Below, in pieces: positions 25,197-33,764 of a stretch of 64,000 bases of DNA; the stretch's first letter is position 1; each line of letters starts with the position of its first letter. The position numbers were made by a program, and so were the translations under genes. Below the pieces are notes generated by a model. That model was given only the letters and a program-made list of their open reading frames with translations. It was not told the DNA's origin and did no database searches. The stretch spans positions 62,001 to 126,000 of the forward strand of contig JBIQKC010000002.1 in assembly GCA_044506885.1 (NCBI GenBank), written 5' to 3'. The DNA comes from Croceibacterium_A sp044506885. GTDB lineage: Bacteria; Pseudomonadota; Alphaproteobacteria; Sphingomonadales; Sphingomonadaceae.

Positions 25197-26171
25197 GTGG
25201 CAATTGCAGTGACCGACGGACCGATGCTGGACGAAGTTTCGCTCGCGCGCGACCGCGCCGGAGGCGGCGCGTCCGCCTTCCCGCTGCCCCCCGGCGACGG
25301 GCTCGACCGCCATGTGCGGCGCGACTTGCGCAAGCAGGAACAGGCCATCGCAAGGCGGTACATGGGCGGAAGGATGTGGCCCTATGTCGTCGCGGCGTGG
25401 GGCGGGTTCGCGCTGTGGCTCAGCCTGTTTCCGCTGACGATGCTGAACATCGTGCCGTTGCCGGTGGCGTTCGTGATCAGCTGCGTGCTGGCCACCGGCG
25501 GCTACGTCACCAGCCACGAGGCGATGCATTCCAACATCGCCCGGCCCGGATCGAAGCATCGCTGGGTCAACGAATGGGTCGGCAAGGTCTCGACCATCCC
25601 GATCGTGTTTCCGTTCTCGATGGCGCGGCTGATGCACCTGGAGCATCACTACCACTGCAACGATCCCGAGAAGGACCCGGACTACACCGACGAGGCGCCC
25701 AATGCGCTGATGGCGTGGTACAAGACCTGGTACAACCGCCAGCCGGGCGTCGACGGGTCGATCCACCACTACAAGCGCATCCTCGCCGAAATGGGCACGC
25801 CGGAGGCGAAGAAGGCGCTGAAGGACACGATGGTCCTCCAACTGGCGTTCATGGCGGTGCTCTTCGCCATGGCCTGGACCGGCTACGCGATAGAGGCGGC
25901 GCTGGTGTGGTGGCTGCCGCGCCATATCGGGCTCAGCTACATCCGCTTCTACCTCAGTTGGGCGCCGCACCATCCGCGCGCCGGGCGCACCGGGCGTTAC
26001 GAGAACACCTATGTGTTCAAGAGCCGGCTGGGCCACGTGCTGTCGATGTGCATGGAAACGCACCTCGTCCACCACCTCTATCCCAACATTCCCAACCACC
26101 GCACGCGTGCCGCCTACCACGCGCTCAAGCCGGTGCTGGAGGCGCGCGGCGTGGACATCGGCAAGCTATGA
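25197..26171 (+). CDS. fatty acid desaturase-family di-iron membrane protein
   Basis: The protein has 324 aa with several hydrophobic segments. It carries the three histidine boxes of the desaturase/hydroxylase superfamily: HEAMH, HLEHHYH and ETHLVHHLYP. These bind a di-iron centre that desaturates or hydroxylates lipids or carotenoids. I cannot tell whether the substrate is a fatty acyl chain or a carotenoid; carotenoid hydroxylation would fit a pigmented sphingomonad. The GTG at 25197 is chosen after a GAAG site; another in-frame GTG lies at 25209. It overlaps the next small gene by four bases. Confidence 0.85.
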   Translation: MAIAVTDGPMLDEVSLARDRAGGGASAFPLPPGDGLDRHVRRDLRKQEQAIARRYMGGRMWPYVVAAWGGFALWLSLFPLTMLNIVPLPVAFVISCVLATGGYVTSHEAMHSNIARPGSKHRWVNEWVGKVSTIPIVFPFSMARLMHLEHHYHCNDPEKDPDYTDEAPNALMAWYKTWYNRQPGVDGSIHHYKRILAEMGTPEAKKALKDTMVLQLAFMAVLFAMAWTGYAIEAALVWWLPRHIGLSYIRFYLSWAPHHPRAGRTGRYENTYVFKSRLGHVLSMCMETHLVHHLYPNIPNHRTRAAYHALKPVLEARGVDIGKL

Positions 26172-26368
26172 GCAAGGAACTGATCCTCAAGCAGGTGTTC
26201 CGCTGGATGCCGTTCCTGTTCGGCATCGGCTTCATCGCCCCGCTGATCGCGCAGACGATGGCGGCGTGGGACTGGAACGCGCCGCTGGGCATGAGCCGCA
26301 TCGCGTTCGGGTTGGCGATCGGGGCCCCGTGGGGGCTCTACGCCGTGCTTCGCGGGCGATGGGTTTAG
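26168..26368 (+). CDS. small two-helix membrane protein
   Basis: The protein has 66 aa with two hydrophobic segments (MPFLFGIGFIAPLIAQTM and IAFGLAIGAPWGLYAVL), ending in RGRWV. Its ATG overlaps the desaturase stop (ATGA), so it is translationally coupled and probably serves the desaturase. I do not recognise the family. Confidence 0.75.
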   Translation: MSKELILKQVFRWMPFLFGIGFIAPLIAQTMAAWDWNAPLGMSRIAFGLAIGAPWGLYAVLRGRWV

Positions 26369-26404
26369 GGGCGGCCGGAACCAACGCCTTCCATCCCCCA
26401 CCCT

Positions 26405-26563
26405 CGTCATTCCCGCGAAAGCGGGAACCCAGTCGGCTCTCGCGGTGGAAAGCCCAGATCCCCGACTCAAGGTCGCGTCAGCCGATGTAATCGCGTTCGC
26501 GCGGAGGCAAAGCTGCGCTCGATGCCAAGAGCTTACTGGGTTCCCGCTTTCGCGGGAATGACG
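26405..26563. repeat. REP pair 2 (28-bp repeats, inverted)
   Basis: Copies at 26405-26432 and 26536-26563 face each other across 103 bases. The shared arm begins CGTCATTCCCGCGAAAGC. Similarity extends a few bases past the arm (AGTCGGCTCT on one side, AGTAAGCTCT on the other). The spacer has no gene. The pair lies between two convergent genes. Confidence 0.9.
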
Positions 26564-26596
26564 AAGGGGTGGAGCATGACGTCTGCTCGCCCGCAT

Positions 26597-27469
26597 CTAA
26601 TGCTCCCAGCCAAGCCCTTCGCGGTTGGCAACGGGTTCTCCGTCCAGGAACAGCGGGACGAAGCCGCGCGGCTCCACCCGGCCGATGCGGGCGGCCGCGA
26701 CGGGCGGCTCCACGCCGGCGGGCAGGGTAAACAGCAACTCATAGTCGTCGCCCCAGCGCAGCGCATCGAAACGGCGGCTTTCCGGCGCGGCGATGGGTAT
26801 GGAACCACTATCAATCGCCAGCGATGCCTCGCTCGCTTCCGCCATCCGCCATGCATCGAGCAGCAGCCCATCGGACAAGTCCATCATCGCCGTGACCAAT
26901 GGCGCGAGCGCCTGTCCTTCGGCGAGACGCGCCAGCGGGCGGCGATAGGCGGCGCTGTCCGCGCCCGTGTCGTCGCGCAGCGCCTCGCACCCCATCATCG
27001 CCGCGCCCAGCCGGCCGGTCACCCATAGCCCGTCCCCCACTTCCGCGCCCGAGCGGGAAGGGACCGGCCGGTGCGTGGCGCGGCCGATGGCGGTCAACCC
27101 CATTGCCCGCGGCGGACCGCCGCCTACCGTATCGCCGCCGAGCAGGGACACGCCGTAGTGGTCGAGCGCTTCGGCCATCCCCGCGGCAAAGCGCTCGTCG
27201 CTGTCGCCGAGCATGTAGCCGAGCAGCACGCCCAGCGGCTCCGCGCCCTTGGCGGCAAGGTCGGACAGGTTGCTGGCCACCAGCTTCCACGCGACGTCTG
27301 CCGCGTCCTGATCGGGCAGGAAGTGCACGCCTTCGACCATCATGTCGTGCGTGAGGATCAGCGTTTCGCCGCCGATCTCGAGCACCGCCGCATCGTCGAG
27401 CAGGCCGCGTGCCGCGGGGTGACGGGCCAGCGACCGCAAGTGTTCGACGAATGCCGTCTCGCGGCTCAA
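26597..27469 (-). CDS. thiL: thiamine-monophosphate kinase
   Basis: The protein has 290 aa, slightly shorter than E. coli ThiL. It has the family pattern DDAAVLEIGGETLILTHDMM near the start, HFLPDQDAADVAWKLVASNL, GGDTVGGG and MDLSDGLLLDAWRMA, which together build the Mg-ATP and substrate sites. It phosphorylates thiamine monophosphate to the pyrophosphate cofactor. Its start overlaps nusB by four bases, at the end of the hisG-hisD-nusB-thiL run. Confidence 0.96.
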   Translation of the reverse strand: MSRETAFVEHLRSLARHPAARGLLDDAAVLEIGGETLILTHDMMVEGVHFLPDQDAADVAWKLVASNLSDLAAKGAEPLGVLLGYMLGDSDERFAAGMAEALDHYGVSLLGGDTVGGGPPRAMGLTAIGRATHRPVPSRSGAEVGDGLWVTGRLGAAMMGCEALRDDTGADSAAYRRPLARLAEGQALAPLVTAMMDLSDGLLLDAWRMAEASEASLAIDSGSIPIAAPESRRFDALRWGDDYELLFTLPAGVEPPVAAARIGRVEPRGFVPLFLDGEPVANREGLGWEH

Positions 27470-27915
27470 CGCACCGCCTTTGCCACCGCGTCGAGCACGC
27501 CGTTGACGAACTTCGCCTCGCGGTCGTCGAAGAAGGCGTGGGCGACGTCGACATATTCGCTGATCGCGGCCCCGGTCGGCACGTCGGCGCGGGCGAGCAG
27601 TTCCCAGGCTCCGGCGCGCAGGATTTGCAGCATCGTGCGGTCCAGCCGCTGGAGGCTCCAGCCTTCGGCCAGCCGCTCGGTCAGCAGGGCGTCGATCTCT
27701 TCCTTGCGCGCCGCGACGCCCCGCACCACGTCATCGAAGAACGCGACCTCGGCGTCGGCGTAATGCACGTCCTCGATCTCGCGGCCGAGGCGGTGCTGGT
27801 GGAATTCGTCGAGCAGGCGGGCGAGCGGGACCTGCTCCATCTGCCGCTGGTAGAGCGCCTGCACGGCGGCGAGGCGGGCGGCCGAACGGGCCTTGGAGCG
27901 GGCGGGCGTGTTCAT
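27466..27915 (-). CDS. nusB: transcription antitermination factor NusB
   Basis: The protein has 149 aa, all-helical. It has the NusB pattern SKARSAARLAAVQALYQRQM at the start and QRLDRTMLQILRAGAWELL and AISEYVDVAHAFFDDREAKF in the C-terminal half. NusB with NusE binds the boxA RNA of rRNA operons and supports antitermination. It overlaps both hisD and thiL by four bases. Confidence 0.97.
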   Translation of the reverse strand: MNTPARSKARSAARLAAVQALYQRQMEQVPLARLLDEFHQHRLGREIEDVHYADAEVAFFDDVVRGVAARKEEIDALLTERLAEGWSLQRLDRTMLQILRAGAWELLARADVPTGAAISEYVDVAHAFFDDREAKFVNGVLDAVAKAVR

Positions 27916-29201
27916 TTCAGCCGCAGCTCCACCGATTTGGCGTGCGCCGGCAGCCCTTCGGCTTCGGCCAGCGCCACTGCCGCCGGGCCGATTGTCGCCA
28001 GCGCCTCCGCGTCCATCGCAATGAAGCTGGTGCGCTTCATGAAATCGAGCACCGAAAGCCCGCTGGAAAAGCGCGCGCGGCGGCCGGTCGGCAGCACGTG
28101 GTTGGGCCCGGCGACATAGTCGCCGACGGCCTCCGGCGTGTGCCGGCCGAGGAACACGCTGCCTGCGTGGCGCAATTCGGCGAACAGCGCTTCGGGGTTA
28201 TCGACCGCCAACTCGACGTGCTCCGCCGCGAGGCGATTGGCGAGCGCGGGGGCTTCGGCCAGATCCGACACCACCAGCAGGACGCCGTTGTCGTCCCAGC
28301 TCTTGCGCGCGGTCTTCTCGGTCGCCAGCATCGCGCACTGGACGTCGATCCGGTCCTCCACCTGCTCGGCGAAGTCGGCGTCGTCGGTGATGAGGATCGA
28401 TTGCGACGACGGATCGTGCTCGGCCTGGCTCAGCAGGTCGGCGGCGATCCAGTCGGGATCGTTGTCGCCATCGGCGATCACGAGGATCTCGCTCGGCCCG
28501 GCGACCATGTCGATGCCGACTACGCCATAGAGCTGGCGCTTGGCTTCGGCGACGTAGTCGTTGCCGGGGCCGGTCACGACATCGACCGGGCGGATACGCT
28601 CCGTGCCATAGGCCAGCGCGCCGAGCGCTTGCGCGCCGCCGATGCGCCAGACCTCGTCCACACCCGCGAGGTGCGCGGCGGCGAGGACCAACGGATTGGT
28701 CTCCCCGCGCGGGGTGGGGGTGGTGACGACCAGCCGCTCCACGCCGGCCACGCGCGCGGGGATCGCGTTCATCAGCAGCGAGGAAGGGTACGACGCCCGC
28801 CCGCCGGGGACGTAAAGCCCGGCCGCGTCCACCGCGCGCCACTTCGCGCCGAGGCGCACGCCGGCCTCGTCGGTGAAGTCGCGGTCGCGCGGCAACTGGT
28901 CGCGGTGATAGGCGGTGATGCGTTCGGCGGCGAGTTCCAGCGCCGCGCGCAGCTTCGGATCGAGCGCGGCGAAGGCGGCGGCGCAGGTTTCCGGCGCAAT
29001 TCGCCAGTCGCTGTCCGCGGTCAGCGCGTGCTTGTCGAAGCGCTGCGTGTATTCGACCAGCGCCGCATCGCCGCGCGCGCGCACTTGCGCGAGAATGTCG
29101 GCGACGGCGTACGAGACATCTTCCCTGCTTTCGCGCCGATCGTCGACCAGCCGGGCGAACTTGCGCTGGAAATCCGGATCGGCAGTGGCGAGGCGTAGCA
29201 T
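27912..29201 (-). CDS. hisD: histidinol dehydrogenase
   Basis: The protein has 429 aa. Recognisable segments are GLYVPGGRASYPSSLLMNAI, GPGNDYVAEAKRQLYGVVGI, DMVAGPSEILVIADG and NHVLPTGRRARFSSGLSV, which cover the zinc and NAD sites. It oxidises histidinol to histidine in two NAD-dependent steps, the last of the pathway. Its ATG shares one base with the hisG stop (TGATG). Confidence 0.98.
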   Translation of the reverse strand: MLRLATADPDFQRKFARLVDDRRESREDVSYAVADILAQVRARGDAALVEYTQRFDKHALTADSDWRIAPETCAAAFAALDPKLRAALELAAERITAYHRDQLPRDRDFTDEAGVRLGAKWRAVDAAGLYVPGGRASYPSSLLMNAIPARVAGVERLVVTTPTPRGETNPLVLAAAHLAGVDEVWRIGGAQALGALAYGTERIRPVDVVTGPGNDYVAEAKRQLYGVVGIDMVAGPSEILVIADGDNDPDWIAADLLSQAEHDPSSQSILITDDADFAEQVEDRIDVQCAMLATEKTARKSWDDNGVLLVVSDLAEAPALANRLAAEHVELAVDNPEALFAELRHAGSVFLGRHTPEAVGDYVAGPNHVLPTGRRARFSSGLSVLDFMKRTSFIAMDAEALATIGPAAVALAEAEGLPAHAKSVELRLK

Positions 29202-29869
29202 CAGGCGGCGTCCTTCGCGGCGACGGCGCGGAAGCGCTCGACCAGCGCGGGCACGCGCGGATCGGTCTTGAGCGCGGCGCGGTTGACGATCAGCCGGGCG
29301 GAAACCGGCATGATGGTGTCGGTCTCGACCAGCCCGTTCTCCGCCAGCGTGCGTCCGGACGAGACGAGGTCGACGATCCGCAGCGACAGGCCGAGCGACG
29401 GGGCCAGTTCCATCGCGCCGTTGAGCTTGACGCATTCGGCCTGGATGCCCTGCCGTTCGAACCAGCGGCCGGTGAGGTTGGGATACTTGGTCGCGACGCG
29501 CAGGTGGCTGGCGTTGCCGGGATTGTAGAACCGCGCGTCCTTCGGCTCCGCCACCGACAGCCGGCAGTGGCCGATGCCCAGATCGACCGGCGCGTAGAGT
29601 TCCGTGTAGCCGAATTCCTCGATCACGTCGGAACCGACGATCCCCACCTGCGCCGCGCCGAAGGCGACGAAAGTCGCCACATCGAAGGCGCGCACGCGGA
29701 TGATGCGCATGTCGCCGCTCTCGCTGGCGAAGCTGAGCGCGCGGTTGCCCTTGTCGTCGAAGGCGCTTTCCGGCACCACGCCCGCGCGCGCCATGACGGG
29801 CAACGCCTCGTCGAGGATGCGGCCCTTGGGGACGGCGAAAGTCAGTTCCGGGGTGATCGCGGATGCCAT
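29201..29869 (-). CDS. hisG: ATP phosphoribosyltransferase, short form
   Basis: The protein has 222 aa, the short HisG type, which lacks the C-terminal regulatory domain. LTFAVPKGRILDEALPVM opens the fold, and the phosphoribosyl-binding loop reads DLVSSGRTLAENGL. It catalyses the first step of histidine synthesis from ATP and PRPP. Short HisG normally needs the partner HisZ for activity and feedback control; no hisZ is in this window. The ATG at 29867-29869 starts the conserved core. It is the first gene of the four-gene run and is divergent from the DUF2332 gene. Confidence 0.97.
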   Translation of the reverse strand: MASAITPELTFAVPKGRILDEALPVMARAGVVPESAFDDKGNRALSFASESGDMRIIRVRAFDVATFVAFGAAQVGIVGSDVIEEFGYTELYAPVDLGIGHCRLSVAEPKDARFYNPGNASHLRVATKYPNLTGRWFERQGIQAECVKLNGAMELAPSLGLSLRIVDLVSSGRTLAENGLVETDTIMPVSARLIVNRAALKTDPRVPALVERFRAVAAKDAA

Positions 29870-29911
29870 GGCGCGCGCATCTAGGGTTATGCCGGGGAAA
29901 GGGCAACGGCG

Positions 29912-31000
29912 TTGGCTGACCAGCCGATCATGGAAATTACCGATGTGCGCCAGGCCATCGCCTGGCAGGCCGACCATGCGGAGCGCGCGTTCGCGCCCAA
30001 TACCGCGCGCGTGATCCGCGCCGAGCTGGCGATCCTCGATACCGATACCGGGCTCGCGCGGCGGATGAACAACTGGGCCGGGCTGAGCCTGGAGGACGCG
30101 ATGCCGCTGCGCGTGGCGGGCGGCCTGCATTGGCTCTACCTCAGCGGCAAGGACCGGCGGCTGGAGCCGGTCTATGCCGGGCTGATGACCGAGCAGGCGT
30201 CCGTCGACGCCATCGTGGCCGATCTGGCGCGGCAATACGATGCGCCGCTGATGCCGTGGCTCGACGGCCCGCCGCAGACCAACGAGGCGGGACGGTCGGC
30301 CAGCCTGATGGCTGGACTGCTGTGGCTGTCGCGGCGGCTGGGGCCTCGTTTCGAGATGAACGAGATCGGCGCCAGCGCGGGCGTCAACACGATGATGGAG
30401 CGCTATTTCTACGATCTTGGCGGCGTCTGCGTGGGGCCGGAGGATTCGCCGATGCGGATCGCTCCCGAATGGCGCGGATCGCCGCCGCCCGTCGGGACGG
30501 TGGAGATCGTGGCGATCCGCGGCTGCGATGTCGCGCCGGTGGATCTGGCCGATCCGGCGCAGGCGCTGCGGCTCAAGGCCTATGTCTGGTCCGACGCGCT
30601 CGAACGCATGGCGCGGATCGATGCCGCCATCGCGCTCGCGGCGGAACGGCGGCCCGATGTGGCGCGGCGGGATGCCGGCGCGTTCGTGGCCGAACGGCTG
30701 GCCGCGCCGCAGGATGAAGGCGTCACGCGGGTGCTCTGTCATTCGGTCATGTGGCAGTACCTGCCGCAACCGACGCGCGATGCGATCGCCGCGGCGATGG
30801 AACAGGCGGGGGCGGCAGCGACGGCGGAGCGGCCGCTTGCCTGGTTGCGGCTGGAAACCAACCGGCGCACCTTTCGGCACGAACTGACCGCGCGCTACTG
30901 GCCGGGCGGCACGGAACCGGTCATGCTGGCCGAAGCGCATCCGCACGGCGCGTGGGTCGAGTGGCGGGGGTCGAATGGCGCGGGCAGGGGGAGTAGGTGA
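29912..31000 (+). CDS. DUF2332-family protein
   Basis: The protein has 362 aa. It matches DUF2332 by sequence style: QADHAERAFAPNTARVIRAE near the start, GPPQTNEAGRSASLMAGLLW in the middle, FEMNEIGASAGVNTMMERYF and VLCHSVMWQYLPQPTRDAI. Members have unknown function. I chose TTG at 29912 because GGGGAAAGGG precedes it; an ATG at 29930 lacks a ribosome-binding site. The DUF2721 gene starts immediately after its stop, which indicates an operon. Confidence 0.82.
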   Translation: MADQPIMEITDVRQAIAWQADHAERAFAPNTARVIRAELAILDTDTGLARRMNNWAGLSLEDAMPLRVAGGLHWLYLSGKDRRLEPVYAGLMTEQASVDAIVADLARQYDAPLMPWLDGPPQTNEAGRSASLMAGLLWLSRRLGPRFEMNEIGASAGVNTMMERYFYDLGGVCVGPEDSPMRIAPEWRGSPPPVGTVEIVAIRGCDVAPVDLADPAQALRLKAYVWSDALERMARIDAAIALAAERRPDVARRDAGAFVAERLAAPQDEGVTRVLCHSVMWQYLPQPTRDAIAAAMEQAGAAATAERPLAWLRLETNRRTFRHELTARYWPGGTEPVMLAEAHPHGAWVEWRGSNGAGRGSR

Positions 31001-31002
31001 CG

Positions 31003-31539
31003 ATGATCGACATCCTGTCTTCGGCCAGCTTCGCGGGCGAGCTGATCCAGCGCACGTCGAGCACCGCGCGGGTGCAGGAAATGGTGCAGCTTTCGCTGAC
31101 CCCGGCGTTCCTGCTCGCGGCGATCGGCGCGTTCCTCAACGTGATGAACCAGCGGCTGACGTGGATCGTCGACCGGGTCCATGCGCTGGAGCGGCTGGAG
31201 GAAAGCGACATGGCCAGCCGCGAGGTCGAAGGGCTGCCGGTGCTGCGCCGGCGGCGCACCTTCGCCCATGCGGCGATCAACTTCGGCACCGCCGCCGGGC
31301 TGGTGATCTGCGTGGTCGTGGCGCTGACTTTCATTGCGGCCTTCGTGCGCCCGCCGCTGGGCTCCATCGTGGCGCTGTGCTGGATCACCGCGATGGCGCT
31401 GGTGTTCGGCGCGCTGCTGAGCTTCCTGCTCGAAACCCGGCTGGCGACCAAATCGACCGTCGATACGCGGCGCATTTCCCGCAAGCTCGCGGAACGGGAA
31501 AGGGTCGCCGACGAGGACGCGCCCGCTACGGATAGCTGA
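31003..31539 (+). CDS. DUF2721-family membrane protein
   Basis: The protein has 178 aa. Hydrophobic segments are LTPAFLLAAIGAFLNVM, AAGLVICVVVALTFIAAF and IVALCWITAMALVFGALLSF. A cytoplasmic loop with NQRLTWIVDRVHALERLEES is typical of DUF2721. Function is unknown. The ATG at 31003 lies three bases after the DUF2332 stop and follows a GGGGAGTAG site. Its 3' end overlaps the convergent pirin gene by 14 bases. Confidence 0.85.
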   Translation: MIDILSSASFAGELIQRTSSTARVQEMVQLSLTPAFLLAAIGAFLNVMNQRLTWIVDRVHALERLEESDMASREVEGLPVLRRRRTFAHAAINFGTAAGLVICVVVALTFIAAFVRPPLGSIVALCWITAMALVFGALLSFLLETRLATKSTVDTRRISRKLAERERVADEDAPATDS

Positions 31540-32410
31540 CGGTGGTCGGCTTCTCCGGCAGCGGAATGAACTCCACCTCGTCGCCCGGCACCTTGGGGAA
31601 GCGGCCTGCCTGCCAGTCTTCCTTCGCCTGGTTGATCCGGTCGCGGCTGGAACTGACGAAGTTCCACCACACGTGGCGGCGGGTGGCGAAGGCTTCGCCG
31701 CCCAGCAGCATGATCTTGCCGCCGCGCGCGGAGGTCAGCGTCATCGGTGCGCCCGGCTCAAGGACCGTGAGCGCGTAGAGTTCCAGCGGGATGCCGTCGA
31801 TGCTCGCTCCGCCGCCGACCAGCATCACCGCGCGCTCGTCCGCCTCGGCGTCGATCGGGATCGCCCCCGCCGGGCCGAGGTCGATTTCGGCATAGATCGT
31901 TTCCGCATAGGTCGTCACCGGCGCGCGCCGGCCCCACAGCTCGCCCATGACGATCCGCGCCCTGACGCAATCGTCCTCCAGCAGCGGCAGCCCGTCCACC
32001 GCCTCGAACGCGGGGGCGATCTCCTCCTGCCCGTCGGGCAGGGCAAGCCAGGTCTGCATGCCGTACATGCTCGGCCCGGCGATGCGTTCGCTCTGCGGGC
32101 TGCGTTCCGAATGGACGATGCCGCTGCCCGCGGTCATCAGGTTCACCGTGCCGGGATGGATGGTGGAATGGGTGCCCAGGCTGTCGCGGTGGTCGATCGC
32201 CCCTTCGAACAGCCAGGTCACGGTGGCCAGGTTGATGTGCGGGTGCGGGCGCACGTCCATCGCCTGACCGGGTTCGAGCTTCGCCGGGCCGAACTGGTCG
32301 ACGAAGATGAACGGGCCGACCATGCGGCAGTTCGGGCTCGGCACCGCGCGGCGAACCTTGAAGCCGCCGAGGTCGTGGGTGACGGGCGTGACGGTCTGGA
32401 CGATGCTCAT
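31526..32410 (-). CDS. pirin-family protein
   Basis: The protein has 294 aa and is a bicupin. The metal-binding N-terminal cupin has HPHINLATVTWLFEGAIDHR and TAGSGIVHSERS, giving the His/Glu ligand set of pirins. Bacterial pirins include quercetinases and metabolic regulators; which applies here cannot be said. It sits directly downstream of bolA with a 4-base overlap. Confidence 0.93.
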   Translation of the reverse strand: MSIVQTVTPVTHDLGGFKVRRAVPSPNCRMVGPFIFVDQFGPAKLEPGQAMDVRPHPHINLATVTWLFEGAIDHRDSLGTHSTIHPGTVNLMTAGSGIVHSERSPQSERIAGPSMYGMQTWLALPDGQEEIAPAFEAVDGLPLLEDDCVRARIVMGELWGRRAPVTTYAETIYAEIDLGPAGAIPIDAEADERAVMLVGGGASIDGIPLELYALTVLEPGAPMTLTSARGGKIMLLGGEAFATRRHVWWNFVSSSRDRINQAKEDWQAGRFPKVPGDEVEFIPLPEKPTTVSYP

Positions 32411-32688
32411 TGCGGTGGTTCTCCGGGTGCGAAGGCGCGGATGGCGAGGGCGTGGACGCGCTGGCCGGGAATATCGCCCAGCGCGCGGTTGACCATGCGC
32501 TGGCGCTCCAGCCGGTTCCTGCCGGCGAAGGCCACGCTTTCGATGACGACTGTGAAGTGCGATTCGCCGCTGCCGTCGTCGCCGGAATGGCCGTGGTGGC
32601 GGGCGCTGTCGTTGATGACGTCGAGCCGGGTGGGCAGGAACGCCTCCTGCAACAGGGTTTCGATCTCTTGGGCGACGGAACCGCTCAT
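32407..32688 (-). CDS. bolA: BolA-family protein
   Basis: The protein has 93 aa. The class II KH-like fold shows ESHFTVVIESVAFAGRNRLE followed by QRMVNRALGDIPGQRVHALA, with the conserved C-terminal His. BolA proteins work with monothiol glutaredoxins in iron-sulfur handling and with cell-shape control. Many alphaproteobacteria have bolA divergent from a J-domain gene and near cobS, as here. The ATG at 32686-32688 is chosen because it starts the fold. Confidence 0.92.
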   Translation of the reverse strand: MSGSVAQEIETLLQEAFLPTRLDVINDSARHHGHSGDDGSGESHFTVVIESVAFAGRNRLERQRMVNRALGDIPGQRVHALAIRAFAPGEPPQ

Positions 32689-32740
32689 TTCACGCCTTTC
32701 GGGGTTTTCATATCGGGTCGTTAGCACCATTCTTGGCCGA

Positions 32741-33322
32741 ATGCGCCCCGACAGGTTCCATGGACGATACGACAGCGGCGGGCGGCAATGCGCCGCGCCG
32801 GGATGCGCGCAGGCGGGCGAATTCCGCGCGCCGGGCGCGCATGGCCCCAGCTTCGACGGGCCGGGCGACTGGCGCTGGCTGTGCCTCGACCATGTGCGCG
32901 AATTCAACGCCGGGTACGACTGGTTCGAGGGGATGAGCGCGGAGGAGATCTTTGCCGCGCAATCGCCGGTGGCGGGCTGGGCGCGCGAAACGCGCGCCTT
33001 TCGCGCCGATGCCGGAACGGGCGCGCCGCGTTGGGCGGACTTCGACGATCCGCTCGACGCCATCGGTGCGCGGGCGGCCGACATCCGCCATCGCGCGGCG
33101 GGGCGGCAGGACATGGCCCGGTTCACGCCCCGCGAGCGCGAGGCGCTCGGCGTGATGGGGCTCGGTCCGCAGACCGACCGGCAGGCGCTGCGCAAGCGCT
33201 ATTCGGAACTGGTTCGCCGCTACCACCCCGACCGCAACGGCGGCGACCGCACCCACGAGGCGCGGCTGCAACGCGTGGTCGACGCCTACCAGCTCCTGCG
33301 CGCGGCGGCGGCTTTCGTGTGA
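32741..33322 (+). CDS. J-domain (DnaJ-like) protein
   Basis: The protein has 193 aa. The J domain is C-terminal rather than N-terminal: LRKRYSELVRRYHPDRNGGD holds the HPD tripeptide needed to stimulate DnaK ATPase, and RLQRVVDAYQLLRAAA is helix IV. The N-terminal half is uncharacterised. In many alphaproteobacteria a gene of this shape sits next to cobS, and J-domain help for the cobaltochelatase is a common suggestion. Here cobS is 9 kb away. Confidence 0.9.
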   Translation: MRPDRFHGRYDSGGRQCAAPGCAQAGEFRAPGAHGPSFDGPGDWRWLCLDHVREFNAGYDWFEGMSAEEIFAAQSPVAGWARETRAFRADAGTGAPRWADFDDPLDAIGARAADIRHRAAGRQDMARFTPREREALGVMGLGPQTDRQALRKRYSELVRRYHPDRNGGDRTHEARLQRVVDAYQLLRAAAAFV

Positions 33323-33378
33323 AGCCCAGGATCCTCCCCCGCTTGCGGACAGGGCAAGCGCATATGACAATGCCGTCC

Positions 33379-33462
33379 GTCCTGAGCTTGTCGAAGGACC
33401 GTCCTTTTCTTCGAGCCGGGCGTTTGGGGCGAAGAAAAGCAGTCCTTCGACAAGCTCAGGAC
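33379..33462. repeat. 21-bp inverted repeat pair (CTGAGCTTGTCGAAGGAC type)
   Basis: GTCCTGAGCTTGTCGAAGGA (from 33379) and its reverse complement (33442-33462) face each other. Partial pairing continues inward through the AAGAAAAG/CTTTTCTT blocks. This repeat type is frequent in intergenic regions of many proteobacteria. It sits just left of the MITE-like element. Confidence 0.85.
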
Positions 33463-33472
33463 AGGCAAAGAT

Positions 33473-33723
33473 TTGGCGATCATATCTGTTGCAAACACGG
33501 GCGCCCTCGCTCCGGGACTTGCCTTACCCTCATTCGTCACCCTGAACTCGTTTCAGGGTCCATCGGGCCGCTCATCCCGAAGCGTTCGGATCCACCGCGA
33601 TGGTGCGGCACGGCCGCGTATGGGGCGAGAGCTCCGCGCAGGTGGAAAGATGGATCCCGAAACAGGTTCGGGATGACGAAAGCGGAAGCAGTTCCCCGTG
33701 TTTGCAATCGATACAATTGCCAA
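33473..33723. mobile_element. MITE-like element, copy 1
   Basis: A ~250-bp non-coding unit bounded by imperfect terminal inverted repeats. The left end reads TTGGCGATCATATCTGTTGC, and the reverse complement of the right end reads TTGGCAATTGTATCGATTGC. A second copy in the opposite orientation lies at 50820-51052. The interior shared by both carries CACCCTGAACTCGTTTCAGG and CACGGCCGCGTATGGG. No transposase is encoded, so it would depend on one elsewhere. Confidence 0.75.
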
Positions 33724-33764
33724 AGATTTTGCCGGGATCGTTTCCGAACCGGAGGATATTCGGC

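Noticed and set aside
29201..29869. HisG looks truncated
   Set aside because: The 222-aa length is the normal short form that works with HisZ.
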